A stretch of DNA of 64,000 nt from Pseudomonadota bacterium (GTDB lineage Bacteria > Pseudomonadota > Alphaproteobacteria > Acetobacterales > Acetobacteraceae), in contig JAJZBM010000003.1 in assembly GCA_021798915.1 (NCBI GenBank), forward strand, positions 124,001 through 188,000, in the 5' to 3' direction. Positions 8,827-17,770 of this stretch are shown here, in pieces. The notes below the pieces were generated by a model. That model was not told the origin of the DNA. It saw nothing but the letters and a program-made list of their open reading frames with translations, and did no database searches. Position 1 is the first letter of the stretch. Every line of letters begins with the position of its first letter. Position numbers and translations under genes: made by a program.

Positions 8827-10614
8827 TCAGCCCGCCGCGAGCACGGCCAGCAACGCCGCGCCATAGCGCTGCAGCTTGGCGGCGCCGACGCCGCGGATCT
8901 GGGCGAGGTCGGCGAGACTGTCCGGCCGCAGCGCGGCGATATCGCGCAGCGTCGCGTCATGAAAAATGAGATAAGGCGGCAGATTTTGGGCATCCGCGAT
9001 TTGCTTGCGCCAGGCCCGAAGTTGCTCGAACAGCGCATCACCGCCGCCCGGCATGCGGGCCGGCGCCGCGGCCCGCCCCGGCGCCGCCAGCGCCGGCGGG
9101 GCATGGATGCGGACCGGCCGCTCGCCGCGGAGATAAGGCCGCGCCGCCCCGGCATCGAGCGCGAGCGTCGCATACCCCTCCCCGATCACCAGAGCGCCCT
9201 CGACGATCATCGCCCGCCCGACACTGTGCCAGAACTCCACCGATCGCTCCCGACCGATCGCAAACAACGCCAATTGGTCATGACCGTGCCGGCGCACCGC
9301 CTCGCTGCTCTCGCCGCGCAACACCGCGACCACGTGGCGCAGGCCGAAGCGCTGGCCGGTGCGATAGACCGCCGAAAGCAATTGCTGCGCCGCGACCGTC
9401 GCATCCAGCGCCGGGCGTGGCGCGCGGCAATTATCGCAATGGCCGCACGGGCCATCGAGGCGCTCGTCGAAACAGGCGAGCAGCGCTTGCGTCCGGCAGC
9501 CGCCGGTCTCGGCGAGGCCGATCATGGTCTCGAGCCGCGTCCGCAGCGCCGGGATCTGGCTCGCCGACGCCTGCGAGCGGGCGAGGAAATGGCGCGCCCG
9601 CGCGATATCCTCGATGCCGTAGAGCAGCAGCGCCTCGGCGTCCTCACCATCGCGGCCGGCGCGGCCGATCTGCTGGTAATAGGCCTCGGGGCTGTCGGGC
9701 ATGTCGAGATGGGCGACGAAGCGCACATCCGGCCGGTCGATCCCCATCCCGAAGGCGATCGTCGCCACCACCACCACCGCCTCACCGGAGCGGAAGCGGC
9801 GTAGCGCCTCGCGCTTTTCGGCGCGCGCGAGGCCGGCGTGAAACACCACCGCCGAGACGCCGTCGGCGCCGAGCCGGGCGGCGACCTGCTCGGTGCGGGC
9901 CCGCGAGCCGCAATAGACGATCCCGCTGGCGCCCCGATGACGCGCAAGCAGCGCCGCCAGTTGCGCGCGCGGGCGCTGCTTCGGGCTGGCCGCGAGAAAC
10001 AGATTGGGGCGGTGGAAGCTCGCGACGAAGGCGCGCGCGTTTGGCATCGCGAGACTGGCCAGAATATCGGCGCGGGTGCGCCGGTCGGCGGTCGCGGTGA
10101 GCGCGATCCGGGGAACACCGGGAAAACGGGTCGCGAGACAGGCGAGGGCCCGGTATTCGGGGCGGAAATCATGCCCCCATTGCGAGACGCAATGCGCCTC
10201 GTCGATGGCGAGGAGCGCGATCGCGGCCAGGTCGAGACGGTCGATCAGGCCGCCGAGCAGCCGCTCGGGCGAGACATAGAGGAGATCGAGCCGGCCCGCC
10301 GCCAAAGCCGCCAGGGTGTTGCGCGCATCGGCGGGGTCGCATTCGGAATGCAGTGCCCCGGCCTCGACGCCGAGCTGACGCAGCGCCGCCACCTGGTCAT
10401 CCATCAGCGCGATCAGCGGCGAGACGACAATCGCGGTGCCGCGGCGGCAGAGCGCCGGCACCTGATAGCAGAGGCTTTTGCCGCCCCCGGTCGGCATCAG
10501 AACCAGGGCGTCACCACCACCCACGACATGGCGCACGGCCTCCTCCTGAAGACCGCGAAAGCTCGAAAATCCGAAAATGCTGCGGAGAATGGTGATCGGC
10601 GAATCGGAGGACAT
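8827..10614 (-). CDS. recQ: ATP-dependent DNA helicase RecQ
   Basis: A 595-residue superfamily 2 helicase. The motor carries Walker A in LMPTGGGKSLCYQ and the DEAH box in AIDEAHCVSQWGHDFRPEY, then the second RecA-like domain with the QIGRAGRDG arginine finger region. The zinc-binding RQC segment follows (LLACFDERLDGPCGHCDNC). The C-terminal HRDC domain begins near LFEQLRAWRKQIAD. RecQ unwinds DNA in RecF-type recombination and fork repair. The ATG at 10614 fits the family start; a GTG at 10665 could add 17 residues and cannot be ruled out. It converges with the kinase gene. Confidence 0.94.
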   Translation of the reverse strand: MSSDSPITILRSIFGFSSFRGLQEEAVRHVVGGGDALVLMPTGGGKSLCYQVPALCRRGTAIVVSPLIALMDDQVAALRQLGVEAGALHSECDPADARNTLAALAAGRLDLLYVSPERLLGGLIDRLDLAAIALLAIDEAHCVSQWGHDFRPEYRALACLATRFPGVPRIALTATADRRTRADILASLAMPNARAFVASFHRPNLFLAASPKQRPRAQLAALLARHRGASGIVYCGSRARTEQVAARLGADGVSAVVFHAGLARAEKREALRRFRSGEAVVVVATIAFGMGIDRPDVRFVAHLDMPDSPEAYYQQIGRAGRDGEDAEALLLYGIEDIARARHFLARSQASASQIPALRTRLETMIGLAETGGCRTQALLACFDERLDGPCGHCDNCRAPRPALDATVAAQQLLSAVYRTGQRFGLRHVVAVLRGESSEAVRRHGHDQLALFAIGRERSVEFWHSVGRAMIVEGALVIGEGYATLALDAGAARPYLRGERPVRIHAPPALAAPGRAAAPARMPGGGDALFEQLRAWRKQIADAQNLPPYLIFHDATLRDIAALRPDSLADLAQIRGVGAAKLQRYGAALLAVLAAG

Positions 10615-10829
10615 CGGCGGGATTTCGCCAGGATGCGGTGCAAACGGCAAGCCCGCGATGGACACCGCCCTGTGTTTGATCTCACCACCTCGTCAAACAG
10701 TGAGCGTCATCGAGCCGATTTATCCACTACGTTTTCCGATTCGATGAAGGAGCGGCCGCGAAGCCGCGCGCACGGATGGAAACGTAATCCAAAAACCCGC
10801 ATAGCGCCCGTTGCGTCATGTCCGATTTG

Positions 10830-11345
10830 TCACGACACGAACCACATTACGGCGAGATGTCCCGGTGCAAGCACAACCGCCGCCCATAGCGCGGCGGACA
10901 GGATATTTGACATCTGAAACGGAATGAACGGCATCGCGCATATTCCCGCGATCAGCGGAATAATACAGCGCAATGGCCCAAAGAACCGGCCCAAAAAAAC
11001 GCTCGCGATGCCCCATCGTTCGAAAAAGACCCGCCCACGGATAAGCAGATCGGGACGTCGCGACAAAGGCCACGCGCCGGCGATCGCCGGGCCGAATCTG
11101 AACCCAAGCACGTACGAGACCCAGTCGCCGGCCGCCGCGCCCGCCGTGGCTACGAGCCAGAGCGTCCAGAAATTCATCCCGGCGGCGCTGCTGATACCGG
11201 CGCCACCGGCCAGCAGCGCGGTGGCCGGCAGAAATACGGACACGACAGCGAGCGACTCGCCGAACGCCAGGGCGAAGACGACCAGTGGGATCACCGTTTC
11301 GTGCGCTCGCACGGCTTCCATCAGGGCGTCGGCCGGGGATTGCAT
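10830..11345 (-). CDS. DedA-family (VTT domain) membrane protein
   Basis: A 171-residue integral membrane protein with 4 to 5 hydrophobic spans. It has the DedA/VTT signatures GDWVSYVLGFRFG in the first half and FLGRFFGPLRCIIPLIAGICAM in the second. DedA proteins are lipid carriers or scramblases, and some members transport undecaprenyl phosphate. The ATG at 11345 starts where homology is expected; the ORF from 11423 reads back into the P-type ATPase gene. The gene starts 16 bases after the ATPase stop, so the pair is probably one transcript. The specific substrate is unknown. Confidence 0.85.
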   Translation of the reverse strand: MQSPADALMEAVRAHETVIPLVVFALAFGESLAVVSVFLPATALLAGGAGISSAAGMNFWTLWLVATAGAAAGDWVSYVLGFRFGPAIAGAWPLSRRPDLLIRGRVFFERWGIASVFLGRFFGPLRCIIPLIAGICAMPFIPFQMSNILSAALWAAVVLAPGHLAVMWFVS

Positions 11346-11361
11346 GGCGACAAACCTGGCG

Positions 11362-13929
11362 TCAGGCGACGAGCCGCGCGCGCCAGAGGCGTTTTTGCAG
11401 CTCCAGAACGGCCACGACGCCAAGGACCACGGCCGCGACCATGGCCAGGTCGTCGATGTGCAAAACGCCGAACCGAAACAAGCTCCGGGTCAACGGGATG
11501 GCGAGAACAGCCGCCAGGATCGAAACGGTGATCGATAAGATCCATGCGAGAGCGGCGTTGCGGCGTCCGAGCAAATCGCGCGCCGAAGTGCCGAAGTTGC
11601 GGTTTACCAGGACCAGGCCGAGGTTGACCAATACCAACGAAACGAACGTGAGTGCCCTGACATCATTCTCCGGCAACCCCTCGCGCAGGGCGATCGTATA
11701 GAGCGCGGCGAGGGCGGCGAAGGCGATCATGCCTTGCACCAAACTCCACGCAACGAGCGCGCGCGAGAACAATCGGCTGTCGGCCGCGCGCGGCGGTCGC
11801 CGCATGATGTCGGCTTCCTCGGTTTCGGCCTCGAACACCAAGGAGCAAACCGGATCGATGATCATTTCCAGGAATGCGATATGGATCGGGCCGAAAATCA
11901 ACGGCATGCCCGTCACTAGCGGAAGCAGCGAGAGACCGGCGATCGGGACGTGGATCGCGACGATATACGCCATCGCCTTGCGCAGATTGTCGTAGATGCG
12001 CCGCCCCAATCGAATCGTGCGAACGATCGACCCGAAATCGTCGTCGAGCAGAACCAGCGAGGCCGCCTCGCGCGCGACATCGGTGCCTCGTCCGCCCATC
12101 GCAATGCCGATATCCGCCGCTTTCAGTGACGGCGCGTCGTTCACTCCGTCCCCCGTCATCGCCACCAGATGCCCATTCGCCTGCAACGCACGCACGATGC
12201 GCAGCTTCTGCGCGGCCGCGATGCGCGCAAACACGTCGACCGTCCGAACGGCCTCCGCCAACCGGGCGTCATCCATCCGCGCGATCGCCACGCCATCCAG
12301 GATCACCCCCGTGTCGAGCCCCGCCTCACGGGCGATGGCACGGGCCGTGACCGGGTAGTCGCCGGTGATCATCGCGACGTGGATACCGGCCATGCGGCAT
12401 TCGGCGATGGCGGTAGGGACCGCCGCGCGCAGAGGATCGGCGAAGCCCACGAGGCCAAGCAATCGAAAGGGGAAAGCCGAGGGGTCGTCGGGTAAGGTTC
12501 CGCTCCAATTGGCTTCCGCGACGGCGAGGACGCGCATCCCAGCATCGCCGAGCCGGTCCGCGGCGCGTATCATTCGATCGCTGTCCGTCGGATCCAGGCG
12601 GCAAAGCCGGACGATCGCCTCCGGCGCGCCCTTGCTGGCGATCGTCGCCTCGTTCGTGCCAGATCGCGGCCACGCCTGGGTCACGGCGAGCAGATCGGGC
12701 CGCAGTCCGTAGATGCGTTCGGGGGCAAGGCCAAGCGCGGCTTCGTTCAACGAACGGGCGAGCGCGTGCAATGCCCGATCCATGGGATCGTACGCGACCT
12801 GCGCGCTGGCCAGGGCAGCGTTCGTCACCAGCGGCAGGAATCGCGGGGGGATCGCGGTTCCCGCGCTCACGGCCAATGTCTCGTCCTCAACGTGGAGCGC
12901 CGCGACCACCATGCGGTTCTCGGTGAGCGTCCCGGTCTTGTCGGTGCATAGCGCCGTCGCTTCGCCGAGAGCCTCGATCGCCGAGGCCCGGCGGGTCAGC
13001 ACGCGTGCCTGCGACATCCGCCATGCGCCCATGACCATGAATACCGTCAGCACAAGCGGAAATTCCTCGGGCAGCATCGACATGCCGAGGGCGATCCCAG
13101 CCAACACGGCGTTGAGCCAGGAGCCGCGAAACAGACCGAACAGCAAGACCACCGCGAGACAGCAGATCAACCCGCCGACTGCCGCGATCCGCACGATACG
13201 CGCAGTCTGACGGGCCAAATTGGCCGGAGCGGGCTCAATGGTCTGGAGCGCCTCACCGATGCGCCCGATTTCGCTGCGAGCGCCGGTCGCGCGAACTTCG
13301 GCGATGCCCTGACCGCGAACCACCAGGGTGCCCGACCAGACACATGGCGAACAGTCACCACCAGGTCTCATGTCCGTAGCGGAACCGACCGTCAGAGGAT
13401 GCTTGCGCACCGGCACCGATTCGCCGGTCAGCAAGGATTCATCGATCTGAAGCTCGGACGCCTCGAGCAGAACCGCGTCCGCCGGAACGCGATCGCCTTC
13501 CGATAAAAGAACGGTGTCGCCGCGCACAACGTCGCTCCCTGCGATCCGCACCTGCAGGCCGTCGCGCACGACCAAGGCACGCGGGCTTGTCAGGTCGCGC
13601 AGAGCCTCCAGGATCCGCTCGCTGCGCGCTTCCTGGATAACGGCTATTGCCACGGACAGAGAGGCGAATACCAGAAGCAACAGCGCTTCCAGCCGATCTC
13701 CCAGAATGAGATAGATGCTCCCGGCTCCGAGCAGCAGTGCGAACATCGGCTCGGACAACACGTCCCGCACAATGGCCGGAAATCGGCGCGTGCCCGCGTG
13801 CGGCAGCACGTTGGGACCTTCCCGTCGCAGCCGTTCTGCGGCTTCTGCCTCAGTCAATCCCGAGTGCAACGCCGCTTCACGTGGGGCGGTGCCGGGCAGC
13901 GCGGAGTGAGTCCGCTCGGTCTGAGGCAT
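11362..13929 (-). CDS. P-type cation-transporting ATPase (P2-like, HAD superfamily)
   Basis: An 855-residue P-type ATPase. It has the N-terminal cation-ATPase domain (GLTEAEAAERLRREGPN), actuator motif LLTGESVPV, phosphorylation site DKTGTLTENRM, and hinge MTGDGVNDAPSLKAADIGIAMG. The M4 ion-site motif is PEEFP where calcium pumps have PEGLP, and M6 reads EMIIDPVCSLVFE. These residues define a P2-like subgroup whose ion has not been settled, so I do not name calcium or another cation. The ATG at 13929 is preferred over GTG codons upstream. It starts 42 bases after the last ABC transporter gene and is followed by dedA. The pair has no obvious link to peptide uptake. Confidence 0.9.
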   Translation of the reverse strand: MPQTERTHSALPGTAPREAALHSGLTEAEAAERLRREGPNVLPHAGTRRFPAIVRDVLSEPMFALLLGAGSIYLILGDRLEALLLLVFASLSVAIAVIQEARSERILEALRDLTSPRALVVRDGLQVRIAGSDVVRGDTVLLSEGDRVPADAVLLEASELQIDESLLTGESVPVRKHPLTVGSATDMRPGGDCSPCVWSGTLVVRGQGIAEVRATGARSEIGRIGEALQTIEPAPANLARQTARIVRIAAVGGLICCLAVVLLFGLFRGSWLNAVLAGIALGMSMLPEEFPLVLTVFMVMGAWRMSQARVLTRRASAIEALGEATALCTDKTGTLTENRMVVAALHVEDETLAVSAGTAIPPRFLPLVTNAALASAQVAYDPMDRALHALARSLNEAALGLAPERIYGLRPDLLAVTQAWPRSGTNEATIASKGAPEAIVRLCRLDPTDSDRMIRAADRLGDAGMRVLAVAEANWSGTLPDDPSAFPFRLLGLVGFADPLRAAVPTAIAECRMAGIHVAMITGDYPVTARAIAREAGLDTGVILDGVAIARMDDARLAEAVRTVDVFARIAAAQKLRIVRALQANGHLVAMTGDGVNDAPSLKAADIGIAMGGRGTDVAREAASLVLLDDDFGSIVRTIRLGRRIYDNLRKAMAYIVAIHVPIAGLSLLPLVTGMPLIFGPIHIAFLEMIIDPVCSLVFEAETEEADIMRRPPRAADSRLFSRALVAWSLVQGMIAFAALAALYTIALREGLPENDVRALTFVSLVLVNLGLVLVNRNFGTSARDLLGRRNAALAWILSITVSILAAVLAIPLTRSLFRFGVLHIDDLAMVAAVVLGVVAVLELQKRLWRARLVA

Positions 13930-13971
13930 TTGATTTCTCGCCCTATTTTCATCATCACCTTGCACCACGCG

Positions 13972-14958
13972 CTACGCGGCACTCGGCAAATCATCGAGAT
14001 GGCACGCGAAACGATGGCTCGCATCGCCACGCAATTCCGGCCTTTCGACCCGGCAGCGATCGAAGGCATAAGGACAGCGGGTGTGAAACCGGCAGCCGGT
14101 GGGCGGGTCACGCGGGCTCGGCATATCGCCGGCCAATACGATGCGCCGCCGCGGTGCGGTCGGGTCGGGCTTTGGCACCGCTGACAGCAGGGCCTCGGTA
14201 TAGGGGTGGCGGGGGCGCGAAAATACCGCGTCACGCGGGCCGATTTCGACGATCCCGCCGAGATACATGACAGCGACACGATGCGTCAGATGCTCGACGA
14301 TCGCGAGATCGTGGCTGATGAACAGCAAGGCGAGGCCGAGTTCCTTCTGCAAATCCATCAGAAGATTGACGATCTGGGCCTTGACCGAAACGTCGAGGGC
14401 CGAGACCGCCTCATCGCAGATGATCAGATCGGGGCGGGGAGCCAGGGCGCGCGCGATCGCGATGCGCTGGCGCTGGCCGCCGGAGAATTCATGTGGCAGG
14501 CGATCCGCCGCCGCGCGCGGCAACTGCACCTGATCGAGCAGTTCGAAGATACGTGCCTCCCGCGCGGCAGACCCACGCGCGAGGCCGAAATTCGTCAATG
14601 GCTCGGAAAGACACGCGCGCACCGAAAGCCTTGGGTTGAGGCTGCTGAACGGATCCTGGAAAACGATTTGCATGCGGTGTCGTAGATTGCGCATCCGCGC
14701 CCGTGAGAGCTGATCGATCCGGGTGCCATCGAGCCAGATTTCCCCGCCGCTGAGCGGGGTGAGGCCGAGAACGGCGCGCCCGACGGTCGATTTTCCCGAG
14801 CCCGATTCGCCAACCAGCGCCAATGTCTCGCCCCGCGCGATGGTGAAGCTCAGATCATCGACGGCGCGCACCCGCCCGGTAATTCCGCCGAGCAGGCCGC
14901 CACGAATGAGAAAATGCTTGACCATACCATTGACTTCGAGAAGCGGCGGCGGGTTCAT
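13972..14958 (-). CDS. Peptide/nickel-type ABC transporter ATP-binding protein (DppF/OppF-like)
   Basis: A 328-residue ABC ATPase with Walker A in [18 protein letters not shown], signature [19 protein letters not shown] and Walker [13 protein letters not shown]. The C-terminal oligopeptide extension carries [14 protein letters not shown], whose cysteines can hold an Fe-S cluster in this subfamily. It powers import together with the DppD-like ATPase. The ATG at 14958 overlaps the upstream stop as ATGA, which fixes the start. It is the last gene of the six-gene ABC operon. Confidence 0.93.
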   Translation of the reverse strand: MNPPPLLEVNGMVKHFLIRGGLLGGITGRVRAVDDLSFTIARGETLALVGESGSGKSTVGRAVLGLTPLSGGEIWLDGTRIDQLSRARMRNLRHRMQIVFQDPFSSLNPRLSVRACLSEPLTNFGLARGSAAREARIFELLDQVQLPRAAADRLPHEFSGGQRQRIAIARALAPRPDLIICDEAVSALDVSVKAQIVNLLMDLQKELGLALLFISHDLAIVEHLTHRVAVMYLGGIVEIGPRDAVFSRPRHPYTEALLSAVPKPDPTAPRRRIVLAGDMPSPRDPPTGCRFHTRCPYAFDRCRVERPELRGDASHRFACHLDDLPSAA

Positions 14959-15932
14959 ACGTCGGTCTCCGCAGGCGCGTAATGGCAGGCGACGAAGTGA
15001 CCGGGGGCGATCTCGCGCATGGCCGGAGCGATCGCGCGGCACGGATCGCCGGCAAGGGAGCACCGCTCCGCAAACGCGCAACCCGTGATCGGCTGCAAAA
15101 GACTTGGCACCTGGCCGGGGATTTCCGCAAGGCGCACGCGCGCGCCAGCGTCGAGACGCGGCACGGCGGCAAGTAAGCCCCGCGTGTAGGGATGCGCCGG
15201 TCGGGCAAAAAGCCGCGCGACCGGCGCCTCCTCGACCTTGCGCCCGGCATACATCACGATGACCCGCTCGGCAACCTCGGCAACCACCCCGAGATCATGG
15301 GTGATCAACAAAATCGCCGCCCCGACACGGCGCTGCAAGCCGCGCATCAGATCGAGAATCTGCGCCTGGATGGTGACATCGAGCGCGGTCGTCGGTTCAT
15401 CGGCGATCAGCAGTTTCGGGTTGCAGGCCAGCGCCATCGCGATCATCACCCGCTGGCGCATGCCACCCGAAATCTGATGCGGATATTCGGAAACCCGGCG
15501 CTCGGGATCGCTGACGCCAACCAGCGTCAGCATCTCGATCGCCCGCGACCAGGCATCGCGTTTCGAAAGTCCCTGATGCAAACGCAATGTCTCGCCAATC
15601 TGCCAGCCGATCGTCAGAACCGGGTTGAGCGAGGTCATCGGCTCCTGAAAGATCATGCTCACATCATTGCCACGGAGAGCACGCATCTCCGGCTCCGGCA
15701 AGGTCAGGAGGTCGCGGCCATCGAAACGGATTTCTCCGGCGAAATAGGCCGGGGGTGACGGCAGCAGCCGCAAAATCGACATCGAGGTCACCGATTTTCC
15801 GCACCCCGATTCGCCGACCAGGGCGACGGTCTCGCCGGCATCGATACTGAATGAAACGCCGTCCACCGCGCGTGCGGCGCCGTTCGGGGTCGCGAAATGC
15901 GTCTGAAGAGAGACAACTTCGAGCAAGGCCAT
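14955..15932 (-). CDS. Peptide/nickel-type ABC transporter ATP-binding protein (DppD/OppD-like)
   Basis: A 325-residue ABC ATPase paired with the DppF-like subunit. It has Walker [19 protein letters not shown], signature [19 protein letters not shown], Walker [13 protein letters not shown] and the C-terminal [16 protein letters not shown] cysteine motif. It lies 3 bases after the permease gene and overlaps the next ATPase gene by 4 bases, so all four transporter subunits are tightly coupled. The solute cannot be read from the ATPase. Confidence 0.93.
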   Translation of the reverse strand: MALLEVVSLQTHFATPNGAARAVDGVSFSIDAGETVALVGESGCGKSVTSMSILRLLPSPPAYFAGEIRFDGRDLLTLPEPEMRALRGNDVSMIFQEPMTSLNPVLTIGWQIGETLRLHQGLSKRDAWSRAIEMLTLVGVSDPERRVSEYPHQISGGMRQRVMIAMALACNPKLLIADEPTTALDVTIQAQILDLMRGLQRRVGAAILLITHDLGVVAEVAERVIVMYAGRKVEEAPVARLFARPAHPYTRGLLAAVPRLDAGARVRLAEIPGQVPSLLQPITGCAFAERCSLAGDPCRAIAPAMREIAPGHFVACHYAPAETDV

Positions 15933-15935
15933 CGC

Positions 15936-16832
15936 CTAGAGCCTCAGCGTGCGGCGCGGATCGAGCGCATCGCGGAGACCATCGCCGAGCAGATTGACGC
16001 CAAGCACGGTCAGCAGCAGAAAAATCGCCGGGAAAAACACGATCGACGGCTTGATCTGCCAGAGCGCCCGCCCCTCGGCCATGATATTGCCCCAGGACGG
16101 TACGGTGGGCGGCGTGCCGGCGCCGATGAAGGAGAGAATGGCCTCGGTGATCATCGCCGACGCGCAGATATAGGTCGCCTGAACCGAAAGCGGCGCGAGC
16201 GTATTGGGCAGGATATGGCGCAGGATGAGGCGCGGCGCGCGGGTGCCGCAGGCGATCGCCGCTTCGATATAGGGTTCCTCACGCAAGGAGAGCACGACGC
16301 CACGGATCAAGCGCGCAACGCGCGGGATCTCCGAAATCGTAATGGCGATCACCACGTTTCGCACCGAGCCACGCGTCAATGCCATCAGCGCGATGGCAAG
16401 CAGAATGGACGGGATCGACATCAGACCATCCATGACGCGCATGATGATCGCATCCGACCAGCGCACGAAACCGGCGACGAGACCGATCGCCAACCCCACG
16501 CCAGAGGCGAGCAGCGCGACCGCGAAGCCGACGGTGAGGGAAACGCGCGTGCCGTAAAGAACCCGCGAATAGATATCGCGCCCGAGCATATCGGTGCCAA
16601 ACCAATAGGCCGCAGATGGCGGGCGAAGCCTGCGCACCGGCGCGAGCGCGGTCGGATCGACGGTGCCGAGGAAGGGCGCGAAGATCGCGATCAACGCCAT
16701 CATCCCGATCAGCACGAGGCCGGCGAAGATGGTCGGGTGCTGAAGAATGAAGCGGACGAATTTTCCATGCCGACGCCGTTGCGGCACGATCTCGGGAAGC
16801 GGCGATGCGGCGATGAACTGAGATGCGGTCAA
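15936..16832 (-). CDS. ABC transporter permease (DppC-like)
   Basis: A 298-residue inner-membrane permease with an N-terminal span around TIFAGLVLIGMMALIAIFAPFL and a BPD_transp_1 domain of five further spans. The EAA loop reads YIEAAIACGTRAPRLILRHILPN, where it docks on the ATPases. The start is TTG at 16832, which shares bases with the stop of the upstream permease (TTGA). No ATG lies in the first 30 codons, so the unusual start is likely real and coupled to the preceding gene. Confidence 0.92.
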   Translation of the reverse strand: MTASQFIAASPLPEIVPQRRRHGKFVRFILQHPTIFAGLVLIGMMALIAIFAPFLGTVDPTALAPVRRLRPPSAAYWFGTDMLGRDIYSRVLYGTRVSLTVGFAVALLASGVGLAIGLVAGFVRWSDAIIMRVMDGLMSIPSILLAIALMALTRGSVRNVVIAITISEIPRVARLIRGVVLSLREEPYIEAAIACGTRAPRLILRHILPNTLAPLSVQATYICASAMITEAILSFIGAGTPPTVPSWGNIMAEGRALWQIKPSIVFFPAIFLLLTVLGVNLLGDGLRDALDPRRTLRL

Positions 16833-17770
16833 TAGCGAATCCTCGGGTCGAACACGGTGTAAAGAAGGTCGATGGCCAGATTGACCAGAACGTAGACGAA
16901 GCTGAACAGCAAGACGACGCCCTGGATCACCGGGTAGTCACGGCGCAGAATGGCATCGACGGTCAAGCGGCCGAGCCCCGGAATGGCGAAGACGCTTTCG
17001 GTCACCACTGCGCCGCCGATCAGAAGCGCGACGCCAAGCCCGACCACCGTCACGATCGGCACCGCCGCGTTCTTGAGCGCATGCAGGAACAAAACCGGGC
17101 GCTCGCCGAGCCCCTTGGCGCGCGCGGTGCGTATGTAATCCTGCGAGAGCACATCCAGCATGCTGGCGCGCGTGATGCGCGCGATCAGCGCGATATAGAT
17201 GCCGCCAAGGGTAAAGGCCGGCAGAATGAGGGTGCGCAGAAATGGCCAGAACCCTTGCTCGATGGGAACGAACCCCTGCACCGGCAGCAGGCGCCATTCG
17301 AGCGCGAAGACGAAGGCGAGAACGTAGCCGATGACGAAAACCGGGGTCGAGAAGCCGAGCACCGCGAACACCATGATCAGCCGGTCCTGCCATTTTCCCT
17401 GCGTCCAGGCGGCGATGACCCCCATCGGGATCGCGATCACCAGCGATAAAACCAGTGTCAGGATCATGAGGCTCAATGTCGGCTCGATGCGTTGGGCGAT
17501 CATGTGCGAGACTGGCAGATTGGTGAAAATCGAGGTGCCGAGATCACCATGCGCGATTTGCCAGAGCCAGTCGCCAAAGCGCACGATGAACGGGCGGTCG
17601 AGACCGAGGGAGGCGCGAATATGCGCGATCTGCTCGGGCGAGGCCTGATCCCCCGCGATCACCGCGGCCGGATCGCCGGGTGCGATGTAGAGCAGCGAAA
17701 ACACGAACAAGGCAACCACCGCCATCACCGGAATGGTCGCCAGAACCCGGCGAAGAAAATAAATCCCCAT
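16829..17770 (-). CDS. ABC transporter permease (DppB-like)
   Basis: A 313-residue inner-membrane permease. It starts YFLRRVLATIPVMAVVALFVFSLLYIAPGDPA, the normal first span and periplasmic start of DppB/GsiC proteins. The EAA-type coupling loop is in QDYIRTARAKGLGERPVLFLHALKN. It forms the channel together with the DppC-like subunit. Its ATG at 17770 overlaps the last base of the stop of the preceding binding-protein gene. Confidence 0.93.
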   Translation of the reverse strand: MGIYFLRRVLATIPVMAVVALFVFSLLYIAPGDPAAVIAGDQASPEQIAHIRASLGLDRPFIVRFGDWLWQIAHGDLGTSIFTNLPVSHMIAQRIEPTLSLMILTLVLSLVIAIPMGVIAAWTQGKWQDRLIMVFAVLGFSTPVFVIGYVLAFVFALEWRLLPVQGFVPIEQGFWPFLRTLILPAFTLGGIYIALIARITRASMLDVLSQDYIRTARAKGLGERPVLFLHALKNAAVPIVTVVGLGVALLIGGAVVTESVFAIPGLGRLTVDAILRRDYPVIQGVVLLFSFVYVLVNLAIDLLYTVFDPRIRY

